Source: Diadema setosum
Lineage: Eukaryota > Echinodermata > Echinoidea > Diadematoida > Diadematidae
Assembly (NCBI RefSeq): GCF_964275005.1
Contig: NC_092697.1
Coordinates: forward strand, 16,893,638 to 16,957,637
Direction: 5' to 3'
Length of the DNA stretch: 64,000 nt
Positions 1-11,996 of this stretch are shown in pieces. The notes under the pieces were generated by a model that did not search any database, had not been told where the DNA came from, and saw nothing but the letters and a program-made list of their open reading frames with translations. Position 1 is the first letter of the stretch; each line of letters begins with the position of its first letter. A program made the position numbers and the translations under genes.

Positions 1-940
1 AATATGGACTTATCGGTTTTAACAAACAAACTCATCACATATTGTTGCTGCTTCAGGCGGGTAGGACCCACTTGAAAAAAAAAATAGTGACAAGACATTA
101 TAACAATGTATCTGAAGGAAACGATTAAAAAAAAGTAATTCATCTAGTAATCTATTTGATAAAGTAATTATTAAACAAAATTATAGGACAATCAGGTTTA
201 CCCTCCAATACACCGAGTAAAACGGCTTGATACACCCACCAAGTTGCGCGAGGACCTTGTGTGTTGGTCCCCGAGTTCTGTTACATCAATGGAAGTGCAA
301 GCTCTTTAATATCGAGGTGCGAAAATAATTCGCCAAATGATTCCGCTGTTTTCAAAAGTCAGAATATTGATATATTAACAAATATTTTGTTAGTCTGATT
401 ATACACCGTTCATGATGTTAGCTTTGGAGTTAAATTTCATTTCAAGCAGATGTATACGCATCACATTGAACACAAAGATATAAAAGAAACAACGACATCA
501 AATCCGTAATATTGATCATAAGCATTTTATGTTAACTTTATTTGTATACACTGGTCAAATGAAAGTCGAAGATAGACAGAACAAAGAAGATTACGTCTGT
601 GCGCAATAAAGTTTATTCTCACTGAAATGGAGGGGCCCAGTTGCCTGCAAAGACAAGATGCTTTTTCATCCAAATTGCTTTATTGAAAGCTGAGCTGTTA
701 TCTTCATAGATGTTAAACAGAGACAGAATTAAAAGAGTTATTCAGCGTACAACATAGTCACTGTCATATTTCAGACTTTTCCCACATGGATTTTGAATTT
801 GAAAATTAGAATTTTATATATACGTTTTGAAAGGATGATTAACTCAAACTCAATGTGTAAACCCGAGATGTCAGGTTCGCTTTTTCAACCATAATAGGCG
901 TTTTTCTTTCTTTATTGTATGAAGACAAGTTAACATGTAA
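1..940. other. Sequence downstream of amylase, no gene seen
   Basis: AT-rich sequence past the 3' end of the amylase gene. I see no coding exon, RNA gene or transposon domain here. Two TTTATT words (911-916 and 947-952), which read AATAAA on the minus strand, are candidate poly(A) signals for the amylase. Confidence 0.5.
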
Positions 941-946
941 CTCTTT

Positions 947-952
947 TTTATT
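947..952 (-). terminator. Candidate poly(A) signal of the amylase gene
   Basis: The minus strand reads AATAAA here, about 235 bases past the amylase stop codon, with a second copy at 911-916. Spacing suits a short 3' UTR, but AT-rich sequence makes chance matches common. Confidence 0.35.
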
Positions 953-1185
953 TCAATTTCAAATATGCAACTCTTGTGGCAGTATCCTTCAAGATAAATT
1001 GCCAACTGAACTTGGAAAAAAAAAATCCAACAGCTTTTCTAGTAAGTGTAGCCTTGATCAGAAACTTACAGAAACTAGTCATGGAGCACACTGAATACCG
1101 ATTGACAAAACAAAAACTAAAACAAAACAGAACAAAACAAAACAAAAGGAAACAAAAGGAAGCAAAAGGAAGAAAATGTCACTCC

Positions 1186-1839
1186 CTAGAAATTGTTGAT
1201 GGTACAGGTGTTTGAGTTGAACTCAAACACATTGACGTAGCCACATCGAGCAAAGTGGTTATTGCTTGAGTATGGCTTGGTTCCACCAGCCGTGCCCCCA
1301 CAAGAGCCCTGGGAGCGATTGCTCTCCCAGCCATCACCATTCTGGAGGTACGCCTTGAGCTCGAACCAGCCATCTTCCGTCTCATCGCAGTTCATCTCAA
1401 AGTCTACCATCCAGTAGTGCTCACCCCAGGTGTTCAGTGAAGTGTAGCCATAGCCCTCAGTTGATACCGAAGCACCGTAATAAGGATCATTGTTGGTCCA
1501 CACGAGAGGAGTGCCAGCGGGAGATACGCCCGAGTAGCTACTCTGGTCGTTCTCAGCTCCGTACCAGTCCAGGTAATCATCACCTGATTTCCAGGCGTTA
1601 AATTTAGCATTACTACCACCGATGTTGTGCCAGATGCCAATGGCGCATGCGCTGGAGTCGGCATTACTTGTACAGCTAGATCTCTTGGTGTGGTCAATTC
1701 CTCCTCTGATGAACAGGTCCTGTCCGGAAATAGTTTCTTTGCGCACGAAAATAACAGTGCGCGCCCAACCGTACGGGACAGTACCAGTCTCATACCCTGG
1801 ATCTTGGTTTCCAGGGCTGCCAGGGTCACCACTGCTCTC
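1186..1839 (-). other. C-terminal extension of the amylase (about residues 509-726)
   Basis: This part of the last coding exon continues in frame after the point where vertebrate amylases stop. A Gly/Pro/Ser-rich linker ([16 protein letters not shown]) leads into an aromatic- and glycine-rich region with six cysteines, including GSCGGTAGG and the terminal NTCTINNF. C-terminal extensions are known in some marine invertebrate amylases and in Pseudoalteromonas haloplanctis amylase. I cannot test homology here. Its role is unknown; substrate binding, secretion or folding help are possibilities. Confidence 0.8.
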
Positions 1840-4800
1840 ACCAACACGGGCATCGACGTGAATGGCTGCTACAGGGTCATCACCGGTGTCCACGTCAAAG
1901 TATGCGTATCCACTGCTGTCAACATTGATTGTTGGTCCGCTGCAAGAGCCAGAAGAAGAATCAAAGTCACCCAGTATGATATTGCAATACTCGCCGCTTG
2001 GAAGACCGGTGTAGAGCCATTCAGACAAGGAGTAACCATCTGCGTTCAGGACGTAAAATGCTTTGTTCCCACGGCCGAATGCGATCTGATTGTTTCCGTT
2101 GTCCCACCAGTTGGAGAGGGCCTGACCATTGGCGGTGTTGCGAAAACCAACCATATTCCTTATCTGCCTCCAGCGATGCTCGCAGATCCAGTCCCCACCG
2201 CAGGTACCGTCAGCATTGATGGTTACAGAATCGGTGTTTCCGCTGCCGTCTGACGGTGGGCCGCGGTCGGTGTCGTGATGAAAGTTGAAGCTGCTCATGA
2301 CCCTCGCAAAACCATACGGGTAGGCCAGCATGAAGCTTGTAGCCATCTTATACCCGCGTGGGTTTTCATGAGTGATTATGCTGCCTCCACCACCGTGCCC
2401 TCGCTGGTTGTCATGGTTATCCACGAAGACCAAAGCGGAACCATCTGCGAGCATTCCCCAAGCCTCACCGAAGTTGCTGAAATATTTCATCGAATTGGAA
2501 CCACCGATTCCTTCACCGAGACGTAGTCCGTATTTGAATTCAGTTACGCGACCATAAGGAGTGTACTCATTGGCAGTGATGGGTTCACCACCCTGGTCGA
2601 TGACCTCCTGGAAGATAAAGGGACGACTGCCAGAAGGGAAAAAGTCCGTGTTCAGGTTGCTCACCATGCCGAAAATGGCACCCAGGTCACCGGGCCACAT
2701 GTGCTTACAGGCGTCAACCCTGAATCCAGCCACACCGATGTCAACCAGCTCGTTGAGGTAGCCGGCGATCTTTCCACGGACGTAATCCTTCCCAGCGTCC
2801 AAGTCTGTTAACCCGACCAAATTGCAGTTCCTAACCTGCAGAAACAATAATCCGCAGACATAACTGCTTAAATACAAAGCTGTTGAATGAAACTAAAATG
2901 AAAAAAAAAAAGCGAAGATACCCGGAAAGGGTGGATATAGAATGTTGTCTTCACAATCCCTTTGATTCTTCTGCATGTTCTGTGACAGAACAGTTCACGG
3001 AACTGTCTAAAAATGGAACGATGAATTAGACGTGAAGACCGATTTCGCAACTACATGTGGGTAAATCCATTTAGCTTGAGATAATCGTTCGATTTTAACG
3101 AAGATTGCTCATAGGTAAATTTCAAACAACTGAAGCATGAAAACATGTGATGTATCCTGCCTGATATGCGAAGAATTGATGACTTGCAAATAACCTCGAT
3201 CACTATGGTTGTCACAGCATCAACTATGATAGTAAAGATTTCCCTAACATGAACACTGATTATCATGAAGCGATGGAAAAGGACACACGCGTTGGCCTGA
3301 AACAACCACTCGAATAATCACGTCACGCCGCCGCCTTATCACGTTTTAAGTACTTGTAGTATATACCCCGTAGACAGAATCATCTGATCAAACCCACGAA
3401 GTGTTTGGTCTGCATCTGCATTTTTGTACTGTATGTATGTAGGTTTATTAGTTGTTGTTGTTGTTGTTGTTGTTGTTTTTTTTTTTGGGGGGGGGGGTCA
3501 TGTAAGTAAATCAGGAATACTTATGATTTTGCGGGTACGCGAAATAACCTTCTTTTCTCATACTTAACCCTATCAAATAAAATGTCATTGTTAGAAAAAA
3601 AGCTACACGTGTTTGCTATTTAAATTTAGTAACGATGTAGCCATGAAATAATCTATCAAATCTTATCAAATACACATGTTTGACTCAACTGAATTACAAA
3701 ATTGTGTAGGTTTATTTGCTATCAGAAACTGCTCTTTATCTCTAAATCAGAACTCGGTTCATCTCGACTACTCTGTGGAACGGCCTTTCAATTTTGTCAC
3801 TATTTTTGTGAATGAAATAAAAAAAAAAAAAAAAAAACCCGCATAATTTTGACCCTCTAAGCACCAAAAATTTAAACATCAAAACACTTTTTTCCCCTTG
3901 TGTTTTAGGAATACCAGATCAGCAAAACAGCGCGTCACAGTACCATTACGCACTTCCACGAATATATTTGATTTGATTTTGATTTGATTTAATTTATTTC
4001 TGCTTAATTCCGTTACATCAGATATGATTGGGTACAAGTCATTTATGACAAACAGTATATCCACACATAGTTTTTAGTACGAAATAAAACAAATACGAAC
4101 AGCTTAGGGAACTTAAACAGAAGGGTCTCCAAAATAAGCCGAGGCTTGACGGTATAGAGGCCCTATACTTAGCTACTCTGGATAGAATAAGGGATAGAGA
4201 AAGGGGGAAGGTTAGAGCTGGGGAAAGGGGAAAATTACAGAGTGTATATGTACCACTCCACCTACTTTACAACTACTTTACAGTAATGATGTCAAATAAG
4301 TCTGCTATTAAAGTTAACACGTTCAATTGCCTTTGCCGTAGTAATAACCGAATATGCACTATGAAAATAGTAATAAATGGATACAAAGCATTCTACATGT
4401 GGTTATCTGACATAAGATAACAAAATATATCGTGGTTTAATGTGCACAGTAATGGTAAGGCACATGGTATGCATACACACATACATACATAATACATGCT
4501 CATATACTTAATATACATTATGTACTTATCCTATGCGTACACATATCATACATATACCCATTTTTTTTATAATATATTTATGGATAGATAAATAGATCGA
4601 TATATGTGTGCACACATGCATGCGTCATGTATCACGTACATTAATGCATAACAATAAAGAAATCAAAATGTTATCCTTGGGGAATACTGCTTAAAGCCTT
4701 ATTAAATTCAATATTCAATACACGACAGCGTGATTACGTGAGTGAATGTTACGAGTCACACCTATATATCTCACCTGATTGATATCCTGGTAACTGTTTA

Positions 4801-7085
4801 TTTCACCATTATAGGACGAACACTTTCCCTGTGGCACATTGAAGTCCCACATGCTGAAAGGAACACCGGGAAAGTCGTAGTTTCCACAGTCATAGTAACT
4901 GCCAGACGTACCATAGCCAGTTGCTGAATAAAACACAAGGGCAATAACATGATAATGATAACAATAACAGTAATAATGATAATGATGATAATAATAATAA
5001 CAGTAATAACAATAATCATGATAATAAAGAAATAATAAAAATAATAATGATAATAAGGTCTTCTCTATGAAGGGTAGCCTTCTCAGTGTTTCTACTGTTC
5101 TACCAGAGGGCCCCGCCATTATCATTATCCCAGCGTTTCCAGGTACCCACTAATGCACCTGGGTCATGTGGGTCGAGAAGGACATTGATGGGTATATAAA
5201 AACATCTCTTCCAAGGACGTATAGTGATTCAGTGGGATTCGTATACTAGGGACCTGCAATTGCACGAGTGTCATAATTGGAATGCACGAAGAGGATGCCA
5301 AATGATTGGCTGAATTATACTGTTATAGATGGATGTGTATACGCCATGTGAATACGCGACTTTTCGTGATTGATCAGTTTTCCCCGGATGGTTTATCATT
5401 TTTCTACATTTTGTGGTGGTGGTTGTTGTTGAAATTCAGTGGTTCGGGGTTCTTATTCATCATGGGACATAACTGAGCTGTAGATAAGGCTGTAGCTTTT
5501 TGTACGTAGGCATCTGACCACAGTAGGCAAACAAGGTCTGAGTCCGACAATGAGGAGAAAAATTTCACGAGACCGACACGTATCTGCGTACCTTAAGCCC
5601 CGTGAATGAGTGTCGGACCCGTGGGCCTTGTTTGCCTTCTGTCGGACTCATTTGGGACTTTTTTTTTGCCAAGTGTCGGACTCTTTGGCCTTATTTGCCA
5701 AAAATTGTCGGACTCATGGGCCTTTTTGTCTAACGTCGAGCTCGTGGGCTGCAATGACTCGTGCGTGTCGGACTTGTAACGTGCACCAATCAAAAAATCT
5801 TTTATTTTGGGACACTTCTTGGGTAGTATCAGTATTGAATATGGGATATGCGTCAGTGAAAGTTTTGTCATAATCAGAAAACTAATGGAAGAGTTGTGAC
5901 TTTGTTAAGTATTTGATTTTTATTTAATGAATATTACAACATTATGATACACAACACATTCCCTCGACTTTTTGCTCAGATAATAGTTATGTTAATTTAT
6001 GAGTTGGTTAATACTATTAATTCTCCATGCCTCTTGAAAAAGCGAGTTTACGTGTTTTTATAATCTTATCGAAATATCTTGTCGTTGTTGTTTTGTTTTT
6101 TTTGTCAATTCCTATCTAGATTTTCATGAGAATATTGTTCTGGTGCATGCGTTCCGGAATGACGAGCTGCTGTAACCACGTAACCGTTTTACTTACCACC
6201 AGCACCCATATGGTTGATGACTGCGTCCACGTAGATTCGCACGCCGGCGTTGTTGCAGCGGCGCACCATGTCTCGGAACTCTGCATCGGTGCCGCTCCGG
6301 CTGTCCAGCTTGTAGCTTACCGGCTGGTAACGTTCCCACCAGGGTCTCCATGGATCCGTAACTATGCGGTGCTCATTGGGAGGCGAGATCTGCACGCCGC
6401 CGAAACCGTACTTATTCAAGAAGCTGGTAATAGCAGAAATCCAGAAATAGAAGTAATCACTATCTAACCTTATTTTCCTTTCCATTGGTAACCAGGCCGG
6501 GTCACGCTTACTTTGTCTCTCCGTGTCAGTGTACAGAGAAATGTTACAATGTCCAAACTAGTTTTGATTAATATAAGAAAAAAAAAAAGAAGGGATTGGC
6601 AGAAACCGGTCTTCCGGAGATCCGACATAAAATCCCTGAGTTATACGGAATTTGAAAGTTGAAATGCTTTGGTATAAAGGGAACAATGGTAGACCTATTA
6701 ATTGCGATCACATTATGCAAATCAGTGTGGCGTAACAGCTCATCGCAGTATCTGGCGCTCAGCGTTTTTGCGTAAACTTAATCGCAGAAATGACATCGAT
6801 AAATACATTCAAATCTTCATTGTTTACCACAATGATGACCAAAAGCGAAGTATTCACATAAACCCGACTGATGTTATAACCAAAACAAGAGCAACAAGCC
6901 GGACTGGACACCACAGGAGGTTCTCCTTACTTTTCGCACTCCGCAGCAATATCCGTCCATTTCCACTCGAAGAGGTGCACAATTGTTTGTTTGTCGTCCA
7001 CCGTGTTTGCATGCCATTGGCCAAGGCAGGAGCCAATCAGCATTGGGAGAATCAGAAGCGAACCAATCATCTTGCGGCTATCCAT
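1186..7085 (-). CDS. Amy: Alpha-amylase (GH13, chloride-dependent animal type) with C-terminal extension
   Basis: Secreted enzyme hydrolysing internal alpha-1,4 bonds of starch and glycogen. Coding exons are 7085-6931, 6423-6197, 4923-4775 and 2835-1186; the junctions use GT/AG and their phases (2, 1, 0) agree, giving 726 residues. [22 protein letters not shown] is a signal peptide and the mature protein would start QWHANTVDD, as in animal amylases. Seen: [31 protein letters not shown] (nucleophile Asp218), FQEVID (acid/base Glu254), FVDNHD (Asp319), the glycine loop GHGGGGS, and EHRWRQIRN. The arginine of the latter, Arg216 and Asn317 match the chloride ligands of the family. The standard enzyme ends near residue 508; a further 218 or so residues with six cysteines follow. 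The start is the first ATG after a good splice acceptor (TTTCACAG, ending 7089) and fits the signal peptide. No breaks are seen, so the gene looks functional. Confidence 0.95.
3443..3497. repeat. (GTT)n followed by T-run and G-run
   Basis: About nine GTT units run into a T tract and then 11 G. It lies in the last amylase intron. Confidence 0.9.
3968..3995 (-). repeat. Pentanucleotide tail, probable 3' end of a non-LTR element
   Basis: A short GATTT-type tandem next to AATTTATTT reads on the minus strand as AATAAATT followed by AAATC repeats. The same arrangement occurs at 10.81, 21.91, 30.94 and 55.77 kb and resembles the microsatellite tails of LINE or SINE copies. Only the tail is recognisable. 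Confidence 0.4.
5530..5790. repeat. Dispersed inverted repeat built on GTCGGACTCGTGGGC units
   Basis: It lies in the second amylase intron. CACGAGACCGACACG near 5569 starts a block in which GTCGGACTCRTGGGCC-like words recur about every 35-60 bases, ending in GTGTCGGACTTGTAACGTGCA. A related block is at 11,355-11,680. It is probably a non-autonomous foldback element. Confidence 0.6.
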
Positions 7086-8787
7086 GGACTGTGAAATATG
7101 ACCACGCAAAGTGATACATTACCCCTGTGATTGTTATTGTCGTTCTTATTTTCATATTCGATGCTTAGATACTTTTCTTCTGAAACACCTTGCATTCATT
7201 TCAAAAAGATTAGTAACTTTTCGTTATTTATCACTGCATGCAAGAACGCTTGTTAAGACCTTACTGCAGAAAAGCAAGCATGATTATGTTGGTCACCATT
7301 TAAGATATTGTCCATCGACGCACTAACTGTCATTTAACAACAGTCTCAACATACAAGCTCTGAGTAACAACAGCTCTGAGCAACAAGAATAAGCTTTGAG
7401 CAACAACAGTGCTGTCTCAACATACAAGCTCTGAACATATCCATCGCTTAAGACTTTTGATATGAGAAGAGTATGCTTCATTTTCTCTGACATGATCTTC
7501 AGCTTTTACAAATATTGCAATATAAATGTATCGTTAATGATTTTTTAAGTGTCTAATATTTTCTCTTTCCTTTTATTGTGTTGAATATCATTTCATGTAC
7601 TACGGAATGTTAAGTCTTTTTGTATCTCTAATGAAAATGATTAAGAGCTGTAAAAGAAGAAATATTAGTTCATTTTTGAAGGATCATTGCATTTCATCTC
7701 GTTCATCTCAATTCCTCAACACAAAACATTATACACATACATAAAGTTACACAAACTCAGTACAACATTGAATAATAAAGGAAAATATTGTGGACCGAAG
7801 TACAATAAATACTGTGACATGTGATGATTACACAAAATCAAAATTGTTGGAAATAGAGGGGACTACTGGAAAGCAGGGATTTGTAATTTGCAGTCTCCCC
7901 TCGAACAATGACTAATTACTAAACTAATAAAACTAAGGCAGATTGGCTTATACAAAAAGGAAAGAAAAGAAAGAAAAAAAAAACACACACACAAACAAAA
8001 AACACACACACACACTCACACCCAAGAGGCAGATCTTGTGAGTGGATGGAATGACAGGAAGAGGGAAAACGGCGAAGGAAGAGGAGTTGAAGGGTCAATA
8101 GCAACACAAGAGTGACATGAGATGCATGGGCTCACCAAGGTACAGAAAGAAGATTATGCTTTGAGACTACTGTATAAACAATTTTGAAGACAAATAAAAA
8201 AAATAAAAAAAACTTGAAGTTAGGGCTTACCAGATTATCACTCTTTGCAATATAGAAATATCTTTATCTAAAAGTAAATACATTAAAACCTGAAGCTTCT
8301 CTTATACTGTTATAAAAAGAATATCAAAATTTATCTTCAGAAAAAAGAGAATGTAAATTTGGCAAAAATGGTGATCTTCAATAGCAAGTGGAATTCATTG
8401 GATTTTTCGGGTAGGATATGAATGAACAGTTTGTTTTTAACAAGGAGAGAATGGTTTGATCAATGTGCATGTAAATTGTCTCAATTGAAAAAAGGTACAA
8501 CTCATTGATCGTTTATAGAACAAAACATCACTGTGGCATCTGCATGAACTGATACAATACGAAGAGGTTTCCCCCCCCCCCCCTGCAATAATGGTGTATA
8601 TTCTTTCTAAGTACATACTTATACGGGGATATGTGTTTCCCCGGGCGAGTATGCCATACTTTAAGTATAAAGGTACAGTGATAAAAATGACGAAACAACA
8701 TTAAAAAGCGTTTGTAAGAAGGCAGTATTTGACTTTATTTATAGCACCTGTAGTGTTTACTTACAGAATTAGCGTGACATATTATTT

Positions 8788-9241
8788 AAACAATGTGTTT
8801 ATTCCAAGTGAGTTTATCATCACAAATCAAACCTAAGAATTTGATTGAAGGGACATCTAATATGACTGTATCGTCCAGTTAAATATTCCTAGGTAGGTTT
8901 TCTAGGGAGTTACTAACACACATTTGTGTGTGTTTTTTTTATCAGCTCTTATCCATTGATGTAATTCTACTAATTCGCAATCAAGATCGGAGTTAGAGAG
9001 AAACACATCAGAATCGTCGGCGAATGATGATAATGAAAAGAATGTTTGATGAATTAATGTTTGATGAATTCGGCATATCATTGAAATGGAGAACAAATAA
9101 AAAAGATCCAAGCAAGTTTTCTTGAGATAAACCCCAATTAACATCTTGCATAATGATGATTAGATTGATTGAGTTATCATCCCTTTTTTTATTCATTTCT
9201 CCCGTTATGATTTGCTTGTTGTCATCTTTTATTTCTATCAT
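8788..9241 (-). mobile_element. Decayed LINE reverse-transcriptase fragment
   Basis: Minus-strand translations, split over more than one frame, give pieces typical of LINE reverse transcriptase: a GSFLFVLHFNDMPNSS segment, the catalytic-type FADDSDVFLSNSDLD, and VPSIKFLGLICDDKLTW downstream of it. The frames are interrupted by stops and shifts and no full ORF survives. The family is not resolved; CR1- or Rex-like are options. It is inserted in the amylase leader intron in the same orientation as the gene. Confidence 0.7.
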
Positions 9242-9294
9242 GAATATTCTCCCTTAATGTAATACGCCTTGCGAATTAATCTGGTAAATAAGCA

Positions 9295-9605
9295 TGGTTA
9301 CAGTTCGCTATTCCAAAGTTTTGTTAATGCGAAAACGAAATAAAGAAAAAAATTAGTATGCGCACCTTTTTATATCATTTCATTATTCATTTCCGGATAA
9401 ACGAATCTTTGGAATAGCGAACCTTATTTCACATTCGGACTTACAAACACACACACAAACCTTCGGAATAAAGTCATAAATATTCGGATTAACGAACCCT
9501 ATTTCACCTCATGAATAACGAACAGCTAAGTATCAGGAATTTGTGTGTTTTGGAATAACGAACATTATTTCATTTTCGATTAACGAACCTTCGAAATAAC
9601 GAACT
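9295..9605. repeat. TTCGTTATTCCGAAGG-type dispersed repeat array
   Basis: Degenerate units of about 20-40 bases alternate GTTCGTTATTCCGAA with AACGAACCTTATTTCA-like words. The same motif fills 16,750-17,245 and flanks the small transposon at 27.64-28.0 kb. It does not code. Confidence 0.7.
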
Positions 9606-9749
9606 TCACCCTACTGCCCAAGTAATAGGAAACGTTATTAAAAAGAGAGAGAGAGAGAGGGAGAGAGAACGAGGAAGACTGAAATATAAGGTAGTAAAAA
9701 GGACAGTAAAACAACAAGCATTTACACAATAAATTGGCGAAATACTCAC

Positions 9750-9800
9750 CAACCTGTCGTCGTGAGGGAACCATCGAAGGATGCAGCTAGCGATGTGTTC
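9750..9800 (-). other. Probable non-coding leader exon of the amylase
   Basis: Downstream of a TATA box, the minus strand has about 50 bases ending in a strong donor (GGTTG followed by GTGAGT). Splicing to the acceptor at 7089 would leave a 5' UTR of about 53 bases. The exon contains an ATG at 9774-9772 that opens a short upstream frame crossing the junction (MVPSRRQVVHG, then stop) and overlapping the amylase start. The transcription start is inferred from TATA spacing only. Confidence 0.5.
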
Positions 9801-9820
9801 AAATACCCTGACTTCGGGTG

Positions 9821-9830
9821 TTTATATATA
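9821..9830 (-). promoter_or_regulatory. TATA box of the amylase promoter
   Basis: The minus strand reads TATATATAAA, about 30 bases upstream of the proposed leader exon. A TATA-type core promoter fits a highly expressed, tissue-restricted digestive enzyme. Confidence 0.55.
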
Positions 9831-10808
9831 GACTCCAAAGACTCCCAGCTTGACAAACGGGGATGCCACTCCTATTATCAAGACTGGGATTCAGTGCACT
9901 TATAGCACCTTGCATAACAGTTCACCAAAAAGTTCGCATAAGAGAGGTCAAGTCTCATAACTGACGCCCTCATCCACATCATCATTTCCATCGATGAATA
10001 CAATATGCGTTTTAATCATTCTACATGAGTAAATATTAATTCCTGTCCACATGAATGTTGCTCAACGAGAAGGTAAATATTTATGTGCTTTATTAGATAT
10101 TTCTTGTCTTCTACGTCAACGAAAAGTTTGCGTTAAAGTCACTTTTTTTGATAGATTAGCTGTTCTTTGCAGGGTGCAGCAAATAAAAGTATTGACAGAG
10201 TCAAGTGGAAAGTGGTGTTGCTATTCGTAGAGGCTTTCAAGTAACTACTGCATTCTTTTGCATCTGGTAGTGAGTAAAGTCAACCTGCATCAGTGACGAA
10301 AGCATTGCGTACATTCCCTATTGCCATGATAGAATTTCTCTGATTGTAACATTCTCGAACGTAAATCTGCTGAAGTAAAACATATGGACAAATTTGCATT
10401 GGACTGCACTGTATAGGGACACTCGGTAGGTTTGTCCAGTATTCATTATTGCAAATAGATACTGTTTGTTGCGTTTCTTTTTTTTTAGGTTAAAGTCAGC
10501 ACCGAAAGGCGCACATGGCCAAAGAAATCAATACCTGGCTCTACGCAAAATATATTTCTTGTATTTATTCTTTGAGTTTCTTTCTAATCAGGTAACTATG
10601 AAGGTTGCTTTAAACGTTAATTAACATTTTGACAAGTGATACATCACCCTTCGTAAAACGCGAATATGTCCAATGTTAATCAATAAGATAATCCAGTTTT
10701 CGGCCTCATCTGGTCCGATTCTCATGACCCAGATGAAAATGACCGAAGTATCAACAATGAAGGACGAGATAACCAATATTGGCTCTCTCTCACTCGGCAG
10801 GAGAATGA

Positions 10809-10836
10809 ATAAATCAAATCAAATCAAATCAAATCC
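10809..10836 (+). repeat. (CAAAT)n tail, probable LINE/SINE 3' end
   Basis: AATAAAT is followed by five CAAAT units on the plus strand. The layout equals the other pentanucleotide tails in the window in mirrored orientation. Confidence 0.45.
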
Positions 10837-11354
10837 TGTAAGTTGGGAACTGAAAACATGTCATCGGAAGTTTTGTTTCATGGTATCAATGACGATCGAC
10901 TGTTAAATACACATAAATGACAAAAATGACAAATAAAATGTAGTTGATATCTGTCGATGACTGAGGGAGGGTATCATTTACAGACGAGAGAACATAATCA
11001 TTGCGCTGGGGGGGGGGGGGGGGGCTACATCACCCTACACCAAATAGACGTTTCCTGTTGGGAAGCGGTGTTATCCATGCGATTTCTAATACACTCCCAC
11101 ACTCCCATACTCCCAAAATCCATAATTAAAACAAATTCATATACAAATGTACCAAGACCAACTTTGTGACAGAGGAACTTGATTATGTGCAGGATCTTTA
11201 CTCCTATTTTGTTCTTGTGCAAGAGCAAATTAAGATATCATTTGATATGCAGATATGAATAACTCTCTCTCTCTCCCTCTCTTATGCACATTCCACACAC
11301 TCCCTCTCTCTATAGCTTATATGCTATTGTAATTCTGAGCGCTCAATACACTAG

Positions 11355-11680
11355 TTATCGAGGTCACCCCACGAGACCGACACCCACGGGTCATACAGTC
11401 CACGAGTACGACACTGAAATGAGGTCCATGAGTCATACTGCCCAATGGCATGAGTTCGACACAATGGGTAAAAACAGCCCACGAGTTCGACAGATACAAC
11501 ACGGCTCTTAATGTGTCGGTCTCTTGGGCCTTGTTTGCCAAGTGTCGAACTCATGGGCTGTATGACTCGTGGGATGTAGAACTCGTGGGCTGTACAATGT
11601 ATAACTCATGGGCTGTATAACTCAGGGCTGTATGAATCGTGGGCTGTATGATTTGTGGGTGTCGGTCTCGTGACGTGCAG
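11355..11680. repeat. Foldback repeat of CACGAGACCGACAC / GTGTCGGTCTCGTG type
   Basis: It starts with CCCCACGAGACCGACACCC and ends with GGGTGTCGGTCTCGTGACG, which are reverse complements over most of their length. The inside is filled with alternating ACGAGTTCGACA- and CTCGTGGGCTGTA-like words in both orientations. Relative of 5530-5790. Confidence 0.65.
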
Positions 11681-11996
11681 TAGATACAGTATACCTTTGC
11701 ATGAGTCGAAATCAAGTTTGCGAGCTTTGTCAACCTTGCAATGTGTGCATTGTTTTTCTTGATTATTCTACGAAATTGCATTTAATAGTTTATTATATTC
11801 TTTATGATCCTTATATCATGTATTTCTTACAAGATGATAAAACAATAATTGTGTAATGCATATGCTTTGTATTTTGTTTCAATTTTTGTTGGATTGACAT
11901 GAATGACATGTTGAATTTGATTGAATTGAAGTCCTTTGGGACATGAGAAATGTGACTTTCGCAAAGTATATATTTTTAATGATTATCATTTTCAGA

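Larger units (their letters stand above)
7089..9749 (-). other. Probable 5' UTR intron of the amylase
   Basis: The minus strand has a donor GTGAGT at 9749 and an acceptor TTTCACAG ending at 7089, four bases before the amylase ATG. The interval carries a LINE remnant (8788-9241), an A/C-rich patch near 7.98-8.02 kb and TTCG-type repeats (9295-9605). No other coding sequence is seen in it. Confidence 0.55.

Noticed and set aside
1622-2253. Long plus-strand open frames opposite the amylase last exon
   Set aside because: Shadows of the amylase coding strand; they carry no domain of their own.
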